DNA of 64,000 bases from Rhodococcoides kyotonense. GTDB taxonomy: Bacteria; Actinomycetota; Actinomycetes; Mycobacteriales; Mycobacteriaceae. This document shows positions 8,522-17,077 of this stretch, one piece after another (within the stretch, counting starts at the first letter, position 1; each line of letters begins with the position of its first letter). The notes under the pieces were generated by a model. The model made no database searches and was not told where the DNA came from. It saw only the letters and a list, made by a program, of their open reading frames with translations. The DNA lies in NCBI RefSeq assembly GCF_900188125.1, contig NZ_FZOW01000015.1, positions 62,001 through 126,000 of the forward strand, read 5' to 3'. The translations under genes and the position numbers were made by a program.

Positions 8522-9694
8522 TTACAGAGCGTGCTTTTCCAACAGTCTGCGTGCAATCAGTACCTGTTGAATCTCATTGGTGCCCTCGCCCAGGATCAGC
8601 AGAGGCGCGTCGCGGTAGAGGCGCTCTACGATGTACTCCTGCGAGTACCCATATCCCCCGTGGATGCGCATGGCCTCGACGGTGCATTCGTGCGCGGTCT
8701 CGGTTGCGAACAGCTTGGCCATTCCGGCCTCCAGGTCGGCGCGCTCGCCGCGTGCTTTACGTTCCGCGGCGTCGAGAACCATCAGTTCGCTGGCTTTGAT
8801 CTTGGTGCCCATCTGCGCGAGCTTGAGCTGAATCGCCTGATGCTCGCTGATGCTCTTACCGAAGGTTTCACGCTGCTGCGCGTATCGAATCGCTGCTTCG
8901 AAAGCGCACGTGGCAAGCCCGACCGCCCGCGCGGCCACATTGACACGGCCCAACTCGACTGCCGCCATGAAATACTTGAACCCACGGTTCAAGCCCGCAT
9001 CACCGCCGAGGACGGCCGAACGGTCGACGACAAACCCGTCGAACACCAGCTCGGTGGACTCGACCCCCTTGTATCCGAGCTTCTTCAACTGCGGAGGAAC
9101 GATCAAGCCCGGCTGATCGTGAACATCGGCTTCCTTCTCCACGATGAAGGCCGACATGCCGCGATGCCGGGGTTCTGCCTCCGGATCGGTCACCGCAAGC
9201 AGGACGACCATACCGGCACGCAACCCGTTGGTAGCCCACATCTTCTGACCATCGATTCGGAAGCCGGCCTCTATCTCGGTTGCCTTGGTGCGGATCGCCT
9301 GCACATCGGATCCCGCGTGTGGTTCGGTCATCGAGTAGGCAGAACGCAGTTCACCAGTGGCCATACGAGGCAGGTAGCGCTCGCGTTGCTCCTCGGTGCC
9401 GTAGTTCTCGATCATCCATGCCGCCATGAAGTGCGTGTTCACCACTCCGGCAAGCGATATCCAACCGCGCGAGAGTTCTTTGATCACCAGCGCGTAGGTC
9501 ACAAGATCAAGTCCCAGGCCGCCGTACTGCTCAGGAATAGTGATTCCGAACAGGCCCAAGTCGCGGAGCGTGCCGACCATCGCCTCGGGGAACTCGTCCC
9601 GGTGATCGAAATCGGAGGCATAGGGAAGAACTTCGCGATCCACGAACTCGCGAACCACCTTCACCATGTCCTGTTGCTCGGTCGTCAATTCCAT
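8522..9694 (-). CDS. acyl-CoA dehydrogenase
   Basis: This 390-residue protein is full length. It shows YSMTEPHAGSDVQAIRT (FAD and substrate binding), MWATNG, the IHGGYGYSQEY segment and a late GEGTNEIQ that supplies the glutamate base. Homologues oxidise acyl-CoA to 2-enoyl-CoA with electron-transferring flavoprotein as acceptor. Close relatives include short- and branched-chain enzymes. It is the last gene of the long minus-strand operon that begins with an amidohydrolase at 13426; the gap to the CitE-like gene is 17 bp. It ends at the shared terminator with the crotonase gene. Confidence 0.92.
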   Translation of the reverse strand: MELTTEQQDMVKVVREFVDREVLPYASDFDHRDEFPEAMVGTLRDLGLFGITIPEQYGGLGLDLVTYALVIKELSRGWISLAGVVNTHFMAAWMIENYGTEEQRERYLPRMATGELRSAYSMTEPHAGSDVQAIRTKATEIEAGFRIDGQKMWATNGLRAGMVVLLAVTDPEAEPRHRGMSAFIVEKEADVHDQPGLIVPPQLKKLGYKGVESTELVFDGFVVDRSAVLGGDAGLNRGFKYFMAAVELGRVNVAARAVGLATCAFEAAIRYAQQRETFGKSISEHQAIQLKLAQMGTKIKASELMVLDAAERKARGERADLEAGMAKLFATETAHECTVEAMRIHGGYGYSQEYIVERLYRDAPLLILGEGTNEIQQVLIARRLLEKHAL

Positions 9695-9711
9695 CGAAAA
9701 GCCCTTCTTAC

Positions 9712-10584
9712 TTAGTGCGCCGCAGGTGAACGGCGAGGTAACTGGTTCGTCGACCCGGGGTGGGACAGCATCGAGCGCGCATGCCGGACGACGGGAGCGT
9801 CGACCAGCCGGCCGTCGACCACTGCCGTTCCCGAACCCCGCGCGGAGGCATCATCGAAAGCGGCCACAACAGCACGTGCCCAGTCGATTTCTGACTGCGA
9901 CGGACTGAACGCGGTGTTGACCGGCTCCGCCTGACATGGGTGAATGCACGCCTTTCCGCCGAACCCGATGGATCGAGCGAATGTGGACTCGTCGATCAAC
10001 TCGTCGATGGCACGCGGGGCAAGATGAACGACATCGAACGGTGGAAGAATGCCCGCGGCAGCCGAATCGACCACCAAGCTCGACCGCGCGAAAAGAAGTT
10101 CTAACCCGTCCGACCTTGGCTTCCAACGCAATTCGGCACCGAGGTCGGCTCCACCGAGCATCAACGCGCTCACCCGTGGATGCAGACCGATCTCGTAGGC
10201 CTGGCGTAACCCGACCGCAGTTTCCACCAGGGCGATGACTGGCACACCGTCGGCCCCCACTGCACTGATACTGTCCGCCGTCGCCTTCGGCACTACGATC
10301 GCATCCAGGTCAAGGGTTCGTGTCAGCGCCAAATCCTCCCGCCCCCAGTCGGTGTCGAGACCATTGATGCGAACCATCCGCCGCATGTGCGTTCCGGCAG
10401 CGGCGAACTCCGTTCGGACGATGCCGCGGGCTGCGTCTTTTCGATCCGGTGCAACCGCGTCCTCGAGGTCGGCGATGACACCGTCGGCAGCGCTCGCCAA
10501 TGCACTTCGCAACTTGCGTGCATCGTCGCCAGGAGCGAAGAGCAATGACCGTACGCCTTGGAGCGATGTCTCGGTCACCGTCAC
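9712..10584 (-). CDS. HpcH/HpaI aldolase / CitE-like CoA-ester lyase (second copy)
   Basis: The 290-residue protein begins at the GTG at 10584, which overlaps the ferredoxin stop as GTGA. It has the standard CitE motifs RSLLFAPGDD, VIADLEDAV, MVRINGLDTDWG, VPKA, ALVETAVG and FGGKACIHPCQ near the C-terminus, so it is nearer the canonical (citramalyl/malyl/beta-methylmalyl)-CoA lyase form than the copy at 5809-6711. It would split a 3-hydroxy-3-carboxyacyl-CoA to acetyl- or propionyl-CoA and an oxo acid. It is coupled to the ferredoxin and acyl-CoA dehydrogenase genes. Confidence 0.88.
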   Translation of the reverse strand: MTVTETSLQGVRSLLFAPGDDARKLRSALASAADGVIADLEDAVAPDRKDAARGIVRTEFAAAGTHMRRMVRINGLDTDWGREDLALTRTLDLDAIVVPKATADSISAVGADGVPVIALVETAVGLRQAYEIGLHPRVSALMLGGADLGAELRWKPRSDGLELLFARSSLVVDSAAAGILPPFDVVHLAPRAIDELIDESTFARSIGFGGKACIHPCQAEPVNTAFSPSQSEIDWARAVVAAFDDASARGSGTAVVDGRLVDAPVVRHARSMLSHPGSTNQLPRRSPAAH

Positions 10585-10817
10585 TCGCCCAGTTCGTGAA
10601 TGCACGCACCCGGACAGATGTCCATGGCGTCGCGCACCGCGTCTACGGCCGCGTCGGGCACGTCGGCCCCGACCCCCTCGCCGCCGTCGTCCAACGCCGC
10701 ACCGGTGCTGTCGATCACGGTGGCGAGTCCCGAGTCGAGGATGGTGAACAGCTCAGGTGCGATCAACTCGCATTGACCGGACCCGGTGCATTCGATCTGG
10801 TCGACGAAAATTTTCAT
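10581..10817 (-). CDS. ferredoxin, 3Fe-4S type
   Basis: This 78-residue protein starts at the ATG at 10817, which overlaps the Rieske gene stop (ATGA). Cys10, Cys16 and Cys68 (CTGSGQC and CPGAC) fit a single 3Fe-4S cluster as in P450 ferredoxins. The usual cluster-adjacent His is Ser13 here, and residues 38-58 form an acidic insertion (ALDDGGEG). It probably shuttles electrons from the reductase at 3194-4402 to the P450 at 1-568, although it could also serve the Rieske-linked chemistry encoded beside it. Confidence 0.9.
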   Translation of the reverse strand: MKIFVDQIECTGSGQCELIAPELFTILDSGLATVIDSTGAALDDGGEGVGADVPDAAVDAVRDAMDICPGACIHELGE

Positions 10818-11248
10818 CGAACTACCTCTCTCGGTGTCGGTCGATTGAGAGCGCAGTACACTTCTCCGTCCTCGACGAAGACCTCGAAGACAGGCACCCG
10901 CCCCTTGACTGCACCTGCGACGCTCTCCCCGGTGTCGACATGGAACTCGTATGCATGCCAGGGGCATTGAACGACGAGTCCGTCGTGGTCGTACACGTAC
11001 TGGTTGGGCTCCGACGGAACCATCGTGCCTGCGAGTTTGCCCTGACACATCGGTCCGCCCTGGTGCGGGCATTTGTTGCCGATGGCGTACACCGAATGCT
11101 CCGTACGGATGATGCCGACCTCGCGACCCTCCAACTGCACGGTACGTATCTGGTTCAGCGGGAACCCGTCCAAGCTTCCGACCGGGTGCGCGGGCTTACG
11201 ATTCCCCGCTGGTGCGGTAGCTTCCGAAGTCTTCTGGTCGATCTTCAT
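10814..11248 (-). CDS. Rieske [2Fe-2S] protein, ferredoxin-like
   Basis: The 144-residue protein carries a complete Rieske motif: Cys60-Pro-His62 and Cys95-Pro-Trp-His98. At this length it is a stand-alone Rieske ferredoxin or small subunit; it has no mononuclear iron domain of a ring-hydroxylating oxygenase, and none is encoded in the window. It directly abuts the amidohydrolase gene (TGAATG) with GGAGG as ribosome site and overlaps the ferredoxin gene by four bases. Its partner is unknown. It may be an electron carrier, or it may work with the amidohydrolases beside it. Confidence 0.88.
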   Translation of the reverse strand: MKIDQKTSEATAPAGNRKPAHPVGSLDGFPLNQIRTVQLEGREVGIIRTEHSVYAIGNKCPHQGGPMCQGKLAGTMVPSEPNQYVYDHDGLVVQCPWHAYEFHVDTGESVAGAVKGRVPVFEVFVEDGEVYCALNRPTPREVVR

Positions 11249-12271
11249 TCAGACCTCCGACGTGAGCGGTAAGGCAAGGGCAGCAGCGCCGTTGCGTTCG
11301 AGCCGTGCAGACCACCCGGCACCCAATTCCGCTTCGACGTCGGCGATCTGATCACCGTGGTGCGGACTGTGGGATCCGTACACGATGCGGCCCAGGAGGT
11401 CGTCAGTGAAGTCGTTCTCCCAATTCTCGATGTTTGCAATTTCTCCGACGGGCCAGGTACTGAACCACATGCTCGTGAGAACCTGCTGACTGGGCGGTTC
11501 TGTCACCCAGGGGATGTCGTGGCGGAACGTGCGCCATTCACGATCGAGGCGCCACAGGAACGACGGTAGCCACGAGAACCCGAATCCCGTGAACAGGATG
11601 CGCAAATCGGGAAAGCGGACGAGCGCGCCCTCGTAGGCGAGACTGGTGATGTTCGATTCGGCCAGGTGCGGCATTATCGTCAGCCGTGACAACGCGTTCG
11701 CATGTACCCCGCCGGCGAGCGCCGGGGCGCCGGCGTAACGCCCTTCCACCCCAGAGAAGTGAATGACCAGAGGCAGTCCGGTCTCGACGCAGGCCGCGTA
11801 GATCGGGTCCCACGCCGGCGAACCGAGCAGGGTGGTAGTCAGAGGAACTGCCACCCCGCCGATGGAGCCGGCGGCGGCACGCCGTCGAATCTCGGCGGCC
11901 GACCACTCCACGTCATACGCGGTCACCACCGCCAGGGGCAGCGCAGTTTCGCTCTTCCAGTGCTGGGCTCCGTACGAGTTGACGGCCTCGAGGAAGACTC
12001 TCGCTGCTTGCTGATCCGCCCACCCGTTGACGGTCAGACCGTGGTGTGGCAGCAGCAGACTCAAGGAACCGGAAGGAGTTGGCGTCCCTTCCTTTCCCGA
12101 ATCGGCAGCATCGTGCTGAAACCGATCGGACACTCGCACGTGGTCGCCGGCGAGGGCAACCGATTCGACCCACTCGTCGCGTTCGAAGTGCTTGCTCCAC
12201 GACAGCGACATGTAGGGAAACAGGTCGCGGTACGAATCGATCGACACGTGCCGATCGGTATCGATGATCAT
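11249..12271 (-). CDS. amidohydrolase, COG2159 (ACMSD-like) type, copy 1
   Basis: The 340-residue protein starts MIIDTDRHV, which resembles the first metal-binding strand of TIM-barrel amidohydrolases of the decarboxylase/hydrolase branch (ACMSD, gamma-resorcylate decarboxylase). Later segments LVIHFSGVEG, LAYEGALVRFPDLRILFTGFG and YGSHSPHHGD follow the same fold; the last contains the His/Asp pair expected near the end of the barrel. It is paralogous to the next gene: both share FPYMSLSW/FPYVSASW and a WLPSFLWRLDREW/WLSSLLPRMDYLW segment. Possible reactions are a decarboxylation or hydrolysis of a carboxylate or lactone; I cannot tell which. Confidence 0.85.
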   Translation of the reverse strand: MIIDTDRHVSIDSYRDLFPYMSLSWSKHFERDEWVESVALAGDHVRVSDRFQHDAADSGKEGTPTPSGSLSLLLPHHGLTVNGWADQQAARVFLEAVNSYGAQHWKSETALPLAVVTAYDVEWSAAEIRRRAAAGSIGGVAVPLTTTLLGSPAWDPIYAACVETGLPLVIHFSGVEGRYAGAPALAGGVHANALSRLTIMPHLAESNITSLAYEGALVRFPDLRILFTGFGFSWLPSFLWRLDREWRTFRHDIPWVTEPPSQQVLTSMWFSTWPVGEIANIENWENDFTDDLLGRIVYGSHSPHHGDQIADVEAELGAGWSARLERNGAAALALPLTSEV

Positions 12272-12325
12272 GATGAGATGCTCCGTTCCCTCTGCCCTGC
12301 CGGCAGAGGACGTGTTGTCGAAAAG

Positions 12326-13426
12326 TCAGTGAGTGGACCGCAGTACGCGATCACCGAAGACGCGAACCGCATTTTCGTAGGACACCCCGGTACGCATCGA
12401 TTTGGGGATTCGCCGGATCACGAAGTCCGGATCGTCGGTGTCGTAGTGGGGGTAGTCGGAGCTGAACAACAGCATCCGGTCGATGTCCTTGATACGGAAC
12501 AGTGACTCGAGTTCCGCGCGGGTGTCCGGCTCGTCGAGTGGCTGCGTGGTGAAAGTGAAATGCTCCGCGACATACGCGCTGGGGGCCTTCTTGATCAACG
12601 GCGCAGCGTCGGGATCCTGCTCCCACAGGTAGTCCATCCGGGGCAGCAGGCTCGACAGCCAGCTGAATCCCCATTCGACCATGACCACCTGGAGGTCCGG
12701 GAATCGTTCGAACGCACCGTTAGTGACCATGTCGACGACGTTCGCTGCTCCGACCTGAGTCAGAATTACGTGCCGTTCACCATACGAGCGGGGGACGCCG
12801 CCGGCAGGCCCTTGCGAAGTGGTGTAACACCCTTCGTTGCCGGTCTGGTGCAGCACGATGGGCAACCCCACTTCACTTGCCGCTTCGTAGATCGGGTCGA
12901 ACCATTGCGAGCCCATCATCTGCTCGTTGAGCAGTAGCTGAATTCCGATCACTCCGACATCGTGTCCGCGGCGGCGGATCTCGGCAGCAGCCATGATCGG
13001 ATCATGCGGCGACACGCTGATAGCGAGATTGAATCGGGTGTCGTAGTCCACCCAGGTCTCGAGGAAGTAATCGTTGACCCCAGCACAAAACGCACCTGCA
13101 GCCGAAGCGTCGCTCCACGTGGTGACGCCGTAGGGCTCCTGCGGGAGCAGCAACGCCGACGCGATGTTGAACGGGCTCATGTGGTTTTCGAGCGTGAAGT
13201 CACGGTCGGATCCGGCCGGCCCCCCCGACTCCGGGACCGCGTCCATCCGGTAGGTGCGGTTGGGATGGTTGTAGCGGTCACGAGCGCGTGCGTACATCCG
13301 TGCACCGCGCGTCTCGAAGTGCCGCCGCCACGATGCCGAGACATACGGGAAGATGGACTCGACTCCCTTGACCAACGGGTGAACGTCGCAATCGACGAGC
13401 GGTGGCCTGTCCTGGTGGATCGTCAC
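12326..13426 (-). CDS. amidohydrolase, COG2159 (ACMSD-like) type, copy 2
   Basis: The 366-residue protein runs from the GTG at 13426, which has GAAAGGA in front; a longer reading frame begins at 13471. VDCDVHPLVKG at the N-terminus is the metal-binding first strand, and LLFSSDYPHYDTDDPDFV near the C-terminus holds the final Asp/His region. It is the first gene of the operon that runs down to the acyl-CoA dehydrogenase at 8522, and operator site D lies about 70 bp upstream. Two different COG2159 proteins in one operon suggest either two successive steps or a heteromeric enzyme. Confidence 0.86.
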   Translation of the reverse strand: MTIHQDRPPLVDCDVHPLVKGVESIFPYVSASWRRHFETRGARMYARARDRYNHPNRTYRMDAVPESGGPAGSDRDFTLENHMSPFNIASALLLPQEPYGVTTWSDASAAGAFCAGVNDYFLETWVDYDTRFNLAISVSPHDPIMAAAEIRRRGHDVGVIGIQLLLNEQMMGSQWFDPIYEAASEVGLPIVLHQTGNEGCYTTSQGPAGGVPRSYGERHVILTQVGAANVVDMVTNGAFERFPDLQVVMVEWGFSWLSSLLPRMDYLWEQDPDAAPLIKKAPSAYVAEHFTFTTQPLDEPDTRAELESLFRIKDIDRMLLFSSDYPHYDTDDPDFVIRRIPKSMRTGVSYENAVRVFGDRVLRSTH

Positions 13427-13494
13427 GAGATGAATCCTTTCCTGCCATTTCGCTGTGCGGTGAGAGGCCACCGTGGCGGCGGTGCTACGTCCCT

Positions 13495-13511
13495 ATTTAT
13501 AGCTATAATAG
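13495..13511. promoter_or_regulatory. operator site D of the TATAGCTATA regulon (divergent promoter)
   Basis: The sequence ATTTATAGCTATAATAG contains the perfect palindrome TATAGCTATA at 13498-13507 and differs from site C by one base over its first 14 positions. It lies between the amidohydrolase operon (start 13426, minus) and the CoA transferase (start 13560, plus). Confidence 0.6.
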
Positions 13512-13559
13512 CCGTAGTATTCAGTCTTGTCGCATAAACAGGGAAAGTCGGTGTGAACT

Positions 13560-14852
13560 ATGTCGGTTCGGATCAGTCCCGACCACGAGAGAGCCGCCCG
13601 CACGCTGCTACGGGACCGCAGCCGGGCGCGAGTACTGGTCGCCATGTCTCCTCAGCAACCGGACGCTCTGGTAGGCGCAGTGATCGCAGTCGCCGCCGAA
13701 TCTGAAATCGAACTGGAACTGATCGTTGCCGATCTCACCGGTGCGTTCGGCTTCCTCGACGCGAGCGGAGTCGAAGCGGTGATCAAAGGGGAATTACGAA
13801 TCACCTCGATAGCCGGTGCCATTCCGCGCTTGCTCAGCGACTATGTGGACCACGTGCCCACCTCACTGTGGGACGTCGACAGGTCGATTGCATCGGGCGC
13901 CTTTGCGATCGACATCGTCCTCGCTCGCGTCGCCGCAGGATCGACGAACGAAGATGTTTCTCTGGGCTCGATGATCGGATACATGCCCTCTGCCTTGAGC
14001 ACATCCGCCTCTGTCGGGTTCGAAGTGGTCGAGAGCGGGCCGCGCGGTGCGCATGCGCCATTCGACATCCCGATCGATCGAGCCACAGCACTGGTGCGAG
14101 CAGAGAATCCGACGACGGAATCGGAGACCGCCAAGCGAGCGCCTTCCCCCGAACACAGACGGATCGGCAACCAGGTCGCAACCTTGATCCCCGATGGTGC
14201 CACGATCCAGTTCGGTCTGGGGGCAGTACCCACTGCTGTGATTGGAGCGTTGCACGACAAGCGTGACCTCGGGGTGCACTCGGGAATCATGGCTGCGCCC
14301 CTGCTGGAGTTGATGGACTCGGGAGTAATCTCCGGCGCCGAAAAGTCCCGCGATCGTGGCATCCACGTCGCGACCGGAGTGCTGGCTGCAAATCTACCTG
14401 CATCGCGCTGGGGTGCATCCTTGCGGCTGGCTCCGGTATCCGAGACACACTCACCGACAACGCTTCTGGGGCACGATCGTCTGTGGGCCGTGAACTCGGC
14501 GTTCGAGATCGACCTCACGGGCCAGGTCAACGCCGAATATGCCGGCGCGTTCCGGATTGCCTCCGGGGGCGGACAGACCGACTTCATGCGGGCTGCGCAC
14601 GTCAGCGAAGGTGGCGGTGCAATTCTCGCCATCACATCCAGGACCAAACACGGTGAATCGCGCATTCGTCAATTCACCGAGCCTCATGTTCGGGTGACGC
14701 TATCGGGAAACGATGTCGACTTCGTCGTGACTGAATTCGGAGTGGCGCAGTTGCGGGATCGCAGTGCAGACGAACGGCGTTCTGCTCTGATTTCGGTTGC
14801 TCATCCAAGGGATCGACCGAACCTTGCACATGGAAAGGGCCGCATCCCCTGA
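13560..14852 (+). CDS. acetyl-CoA hydrolase / 4-hydroxybutyrate CoA-transferase family protein
   Basis: The 430-residue protein has the family's two-domain layout. IQFGLGAVPTAV and LGVHSGIMAAPLLELMDSG form the acyl-CoA binding region. The segment ending NAEY is followed by GGQTDFMRAA, and FVVTEFGVAQLRD stands near the C-terminus as in the whole family. In these enzymes a glutamate forms a glutamyl-CoA thioester while CoA is moved between carboxylates or hydrolysed. It is transcribed alone from the divergent site D promoter and ends at a strong double hairpin. It may activate a pathway acid at the expense of acetyl- or succinyl-CoA. Confidence 0.88.
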   Translation: MSVRISPDHERAARTLLRDRSRARVLVAMSPQQPDALVGAVIAVAAESEIELELIVADLTGAFGFLDASGVEAVIKGELRITSIAGAIPRLLSDYVDHVPTSLWDVDRSIASGAFAIDIVLARVAAGSTNEDVSLGSMIGYMPSALSTSASVGFEVVESGPRGAHAPFDIPIDRATALVRAENPTTESETAKRAPSPEHRRIGNQVATLIPDGATIQFGLGAVPTAVIGALHDKRDLGVHSGIMAAPLLELMDSGVISGAEKSRDRGIHVATGVLAANLPASRWGASLRLAPVSETHSPTTLLGHDRLWAVNSAFEIDLTGQVNAEYAGAFRIASGGGQTDFMRAAHVSEGGGAILAITSRTKHGESRIRQFTEPHVRVTLSGNDVDFVVTEFGVAQLRDRSADERRSALISVAHPRDRPNLAHGKGRIP

Positions 14853-14872
14853 GGTTGGGGGGATGCGGCCCT
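14836..14872. terminator. hairpin terminator overlapping the CoA-transferase stop codon
   Basis: A perfect 14-bp stem (AGGGCCGCATCCCC with GGGGATGCGGCCCT) encloses a 9-nt loop, and the TGA stop of the CoA-transferase gene lies in the loop. It is immediately followed by a second hairpin from the converging SDR gene. Confidence 0.85.
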
Positions 14873-14875
14873 CGG

Positions 14876-14904
14876 CTGCAGGGTAGGTGAGCCTTACCCT
14901 GCAG
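14876..14904. terminator. hairpin terminator overlapping the SDR stop codon
   Basis: A 10-bp stem, CTGCAGGGTA with TACCCTGCAG, surrounds a 9-nt loop and covers the end of the minus-strand SDR gene (stop at 14894). With the previous hairpin it separates two converging transcripts. Confidence 0.75.
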
Positions 14905-15763
14905 TCGAATCGGGGGTTGAAGACAAGTACGGGAGCATCACGATCGGCATGACTTCTGTGGTGCCGGCGTCGACGGCCACTGTGGAGGCAGTGACGTACT
15001 TTGATTCGTCTGTCGCAAAGAACAGCGCCGTGTAGGCGACATCCCAGGCCGTCCCCTCAGTTCCGGAAAGACCGGCCTGAGCGCGCGTATGGCGAGCGTT
15101 GACTGCATTGTCCCAGCCCCCTCCGCTGTAGCCGAGACCCATCGGGATCGCCACATGGCCGGGTGCCACGGTATTTACCCGGATTCCACTGCGCCCGTGC
15201 GTGAATGCGAGGGACTTGGCCATTCCGATCATTCCGGCCTTGGCCGCGGAATACGCCACTCCTGCGCCACCGCGTAGCCCGGCGATGGATCCGATCATGA
15301 CAATCGACCCGCGACCACCGCGCGTCATATGCGGAATGACCGCATCGCACATCAGCTGAGCGCCGCGCAGGTTGATGTCGATCACCCGCCTCCACAGCTC
15401 GTCGGATCTCTTCGACTCGTCGGGTGCGATCGCTGCGTTGTTGATCAACACGTCGACACTCCCGAACTTGTCCATCGCGAGTTCCGCTACACGCTGTGCC
15501 CCCTGGATGTCGGTGATGTCGGTGATCGACACCTCCGCTACCCCGCCCAGAGCTTGAACAGCTCGCAGAGTGTGATTGGCGCGGTCGCCGTCGACATCGA
15601 CGATGACGACCTTGGCTCCTTCGAGCGCGAACAGGATCGCCATGGCCGCCCCGGTCCCCGCCAGCTCGCCGTGCGAGCCAGCTCCAGTAACGATCGCGGT
15701 ACGGCCTCTCAGGCGATTGTTTCTGGGAAGCTCCGGAACCGTCAGTCCCACAGCATCGCTCAT
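14894..15763 (-). CDS. short-chain dehydrogenase/reductase
   Basis: The 289-residue protein has a Rossmann fold with an expanded glycine loop, TGAGSHGELAGTGAAM, about four residues longer than the usual TGxxxGxG. VIVDVDGDRA places an Asp after strand 2, which favours NAD(H). NNAAIAP, the IGSIAG strand and the YSAAK catalytic Tyr/Lys pair are intact. It follows the CaiB gene with a 34-bp gap and is driven from operator site E. In this regulon it could oxidise the alcohol made by the P450, but it could equally act on a CoA thioester. Confidence 0.88.
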   Translation of the reverse strand: MSDAVGLTVPELPRNNRLRGRTAIVTGAGSHGELAGTGAAMAILFALEGAKVVIVDVDGDRANHTLRAVQALGGVAEVSITDITDIQGAQRVAELAMDKFGSVDVLINNAAIAPDESKRSDELWRRVIDINLRGAQLMCDAVIPHMTRGGRGSIVMIGSIAGLRGGAGVAYSAAKAGMIGMAKSLAFTHGRSGIRVNTVAPGHVAIPMGLGYSGGGWDNAVNARHTRAQAGLSGTEGTAWDVAYTALFFATDESKYVTASTVAVDAGTTEVMPIVMLPYLSSTPDSTAG

Positions 15764-15797
15764 TCGAACCGCCGTCCTCGCACCCGATGCTTCACCG

Positions 15798-16997
15798 TCA
15801 GATCACCCCGCCGGCCGCAAGCTTCTCGATGTCGTCGGAGTTGCGGCCCAAGTAGTCTCCGAAAACGGTCTTGTTGTCGGCTCCGAGAGCAGGGGCAGTG
15901 TGACGCACCGCGCCCGGATGGTTGGTCATCCGCGGAATGACTCCCTGCATCTTGACGGTGCCCAGGTCGGCGTCCTCGACCTCGACGACGTTCCCGCGTT
16001 CACGGAACGTCGGATCGTCCAGGATGTCCTTGACCGAGTAGATGGGCGAGGCAACAACGCCGAGGTCGATCATCGTCTTGGTGCACTCGGCGAGGGGACG
16101 CTTCGAGATCCACTCTGCAACAAGACCATCCAAGCGCTCGCGTCGTTCGGCTTGCATCGCGGACGTCGCATAGTCCTCGATTGGCTCGCCGACCAGTTGC
16201 GCGACATTCTGCACCGATCGAGGCGTACCCGAAGTAACGGTCAGCCACTGGCCATCGCCGGTCTTGAACGTGTTGATGACCGCGGCAGGTGCGGCGGCGA
16301 GCCTGTTGCCGACGCGTTCGGGAACCTCACCGAGCTGATCGTAGAAGATGACCTGCCACTCGATGAGGCGGAACAGCCCGTCGTACAGTGCGAGATCGAT
16401 CCACTCTCCGTTGAAGTCGGCATCGTGATCTCGGCGGTACAGTGCAGCCTGGATGGCAAATGCACCCATCAGTCCCGTAACAGAGTCTCCGTGTGAGAAA
16501 CCTGTGTGCACCGGCGGGCCGTCGGGGAAACCAGTGATGTTCACGACGCCGCTCATTGCTTCGCCGACCTTGCCGAACCCCGGCTGATCGCGACGAGTCG
16601 ATGTCGCACCGTAGCCAGTCACCTGCAGCACGACGATCTTATTGTTCACTGCCTGCAGCGACGCATAGTCCAGGCCCCACTTCTTGAGTGTCGATACCCG
16701 GAAGTTGGTGATGACCACGTCGGCCCACTCCGTCAGCTCGCGTGCCATGTCGCGGCCTGCCTCGGTTCGTAGGTTGAGCGTGACCGACTTCTTGTTACGC
16801 GCGGACACCTTCCACCACAGGTGCGTGCCGTCACGATGGGGGCCGGCCGCACGCTGAGGATCGCCGATGCCGGGATCTTCCACGTGTACGACCTCGGCAC
16901 CGAGATCAGCAAGCAGGGTGCCAGCGAGTGGGCCCGCGATCACGTGTGCGAACTCGACCACTTTGAGTCCGGCGAGGGCGCCTTTTTGTAAAACCAC
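15798..16997 (-). CDS. CaiB/BaiF family CoA transferase (family III)
   Basis: The 399-residue protein starts at the GTG at 16997, with GGAGG five bases upstream. It has LKVVEFAHVIAGPLAGTLLADLGAEVVHVE at its N-terminus, the catalytic-Asp region LALYDGLFRL, and GTPRSVQNVAQLVGEP in the small domain. Family III enzymes move CoA from a donor thioester to a carboxylate, or within a molecule (as in mesaconyl-CoA C1-C4 transfer). Operator site E lies 37 bp upstream, and a MaoC hydratase is the next gene upstream, a pairing known from the mesaconate and itaconate pathways. Confidence 0.9.
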   Translation of the reverse strand: MVLQKGALAGLKVVEFAHVIAGPLAGTLLADLGAEVVHVEDPGIGDPQRAAGPHRDGTHLWWKVSARNKKSVTLNLRTEAGRDMARELTEWADVVITNFRVSTLKKWGLDYASLQAVNNKIVVLQVTGYGATSTRRDQPGFGKVGEAMSGVVNITGFPDGPPVHTGFSHGDSVTGLMGAFAIQAALYRRDHDADFNGEWIDLALYDGLFRLIEWQVIFYDQLGEVPERVGNRLAAAPAAVINTFKTGDGQWLTVTSGTPRSVQNVAQLVGEPIEDYATSAMQAERRERLDGLVAEWISKRPLAECTKTMIDLGVVASPIYSVKDILDDPTFRERGNVVEVEDADLGTVKMQGVIPRMTNHPGAVRHTAPALGADNKTVFGDYLGRNSDDIEKLAAGGVI

Positions 16998-17033
16998 GAA
17001 TACCTCCGAAGAACGAGTGAACCACATCTCAGT

Positions 17034-17050
17034 TAAGTATGGCTATAAAT
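17034..17050. promoter_or_regulatory. operator site E of the TATAGCTATA regulon
   Basis: The sequence TAAGTATGGCTATAAAT matches site B (TTAGTATCACTATAAAT) except at four positions. It lies in the 80-bp gap between the MaoC stop (17078) and the CaiB start (16997), so CaiB and the SDR probably have their own promoter. Confidence 0.5.
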
Positions 17051-17077
17051 AAGGTCTTTGGTCAACCCCCTGGCCCC

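Noticed and set aside
8366-9715. 449-codon plus-strand frame opposite the acyl-CoA dehydrogenase
   Set aside because: It runs through the crotonase end and a terminator hairpin, and its text shows no domain.
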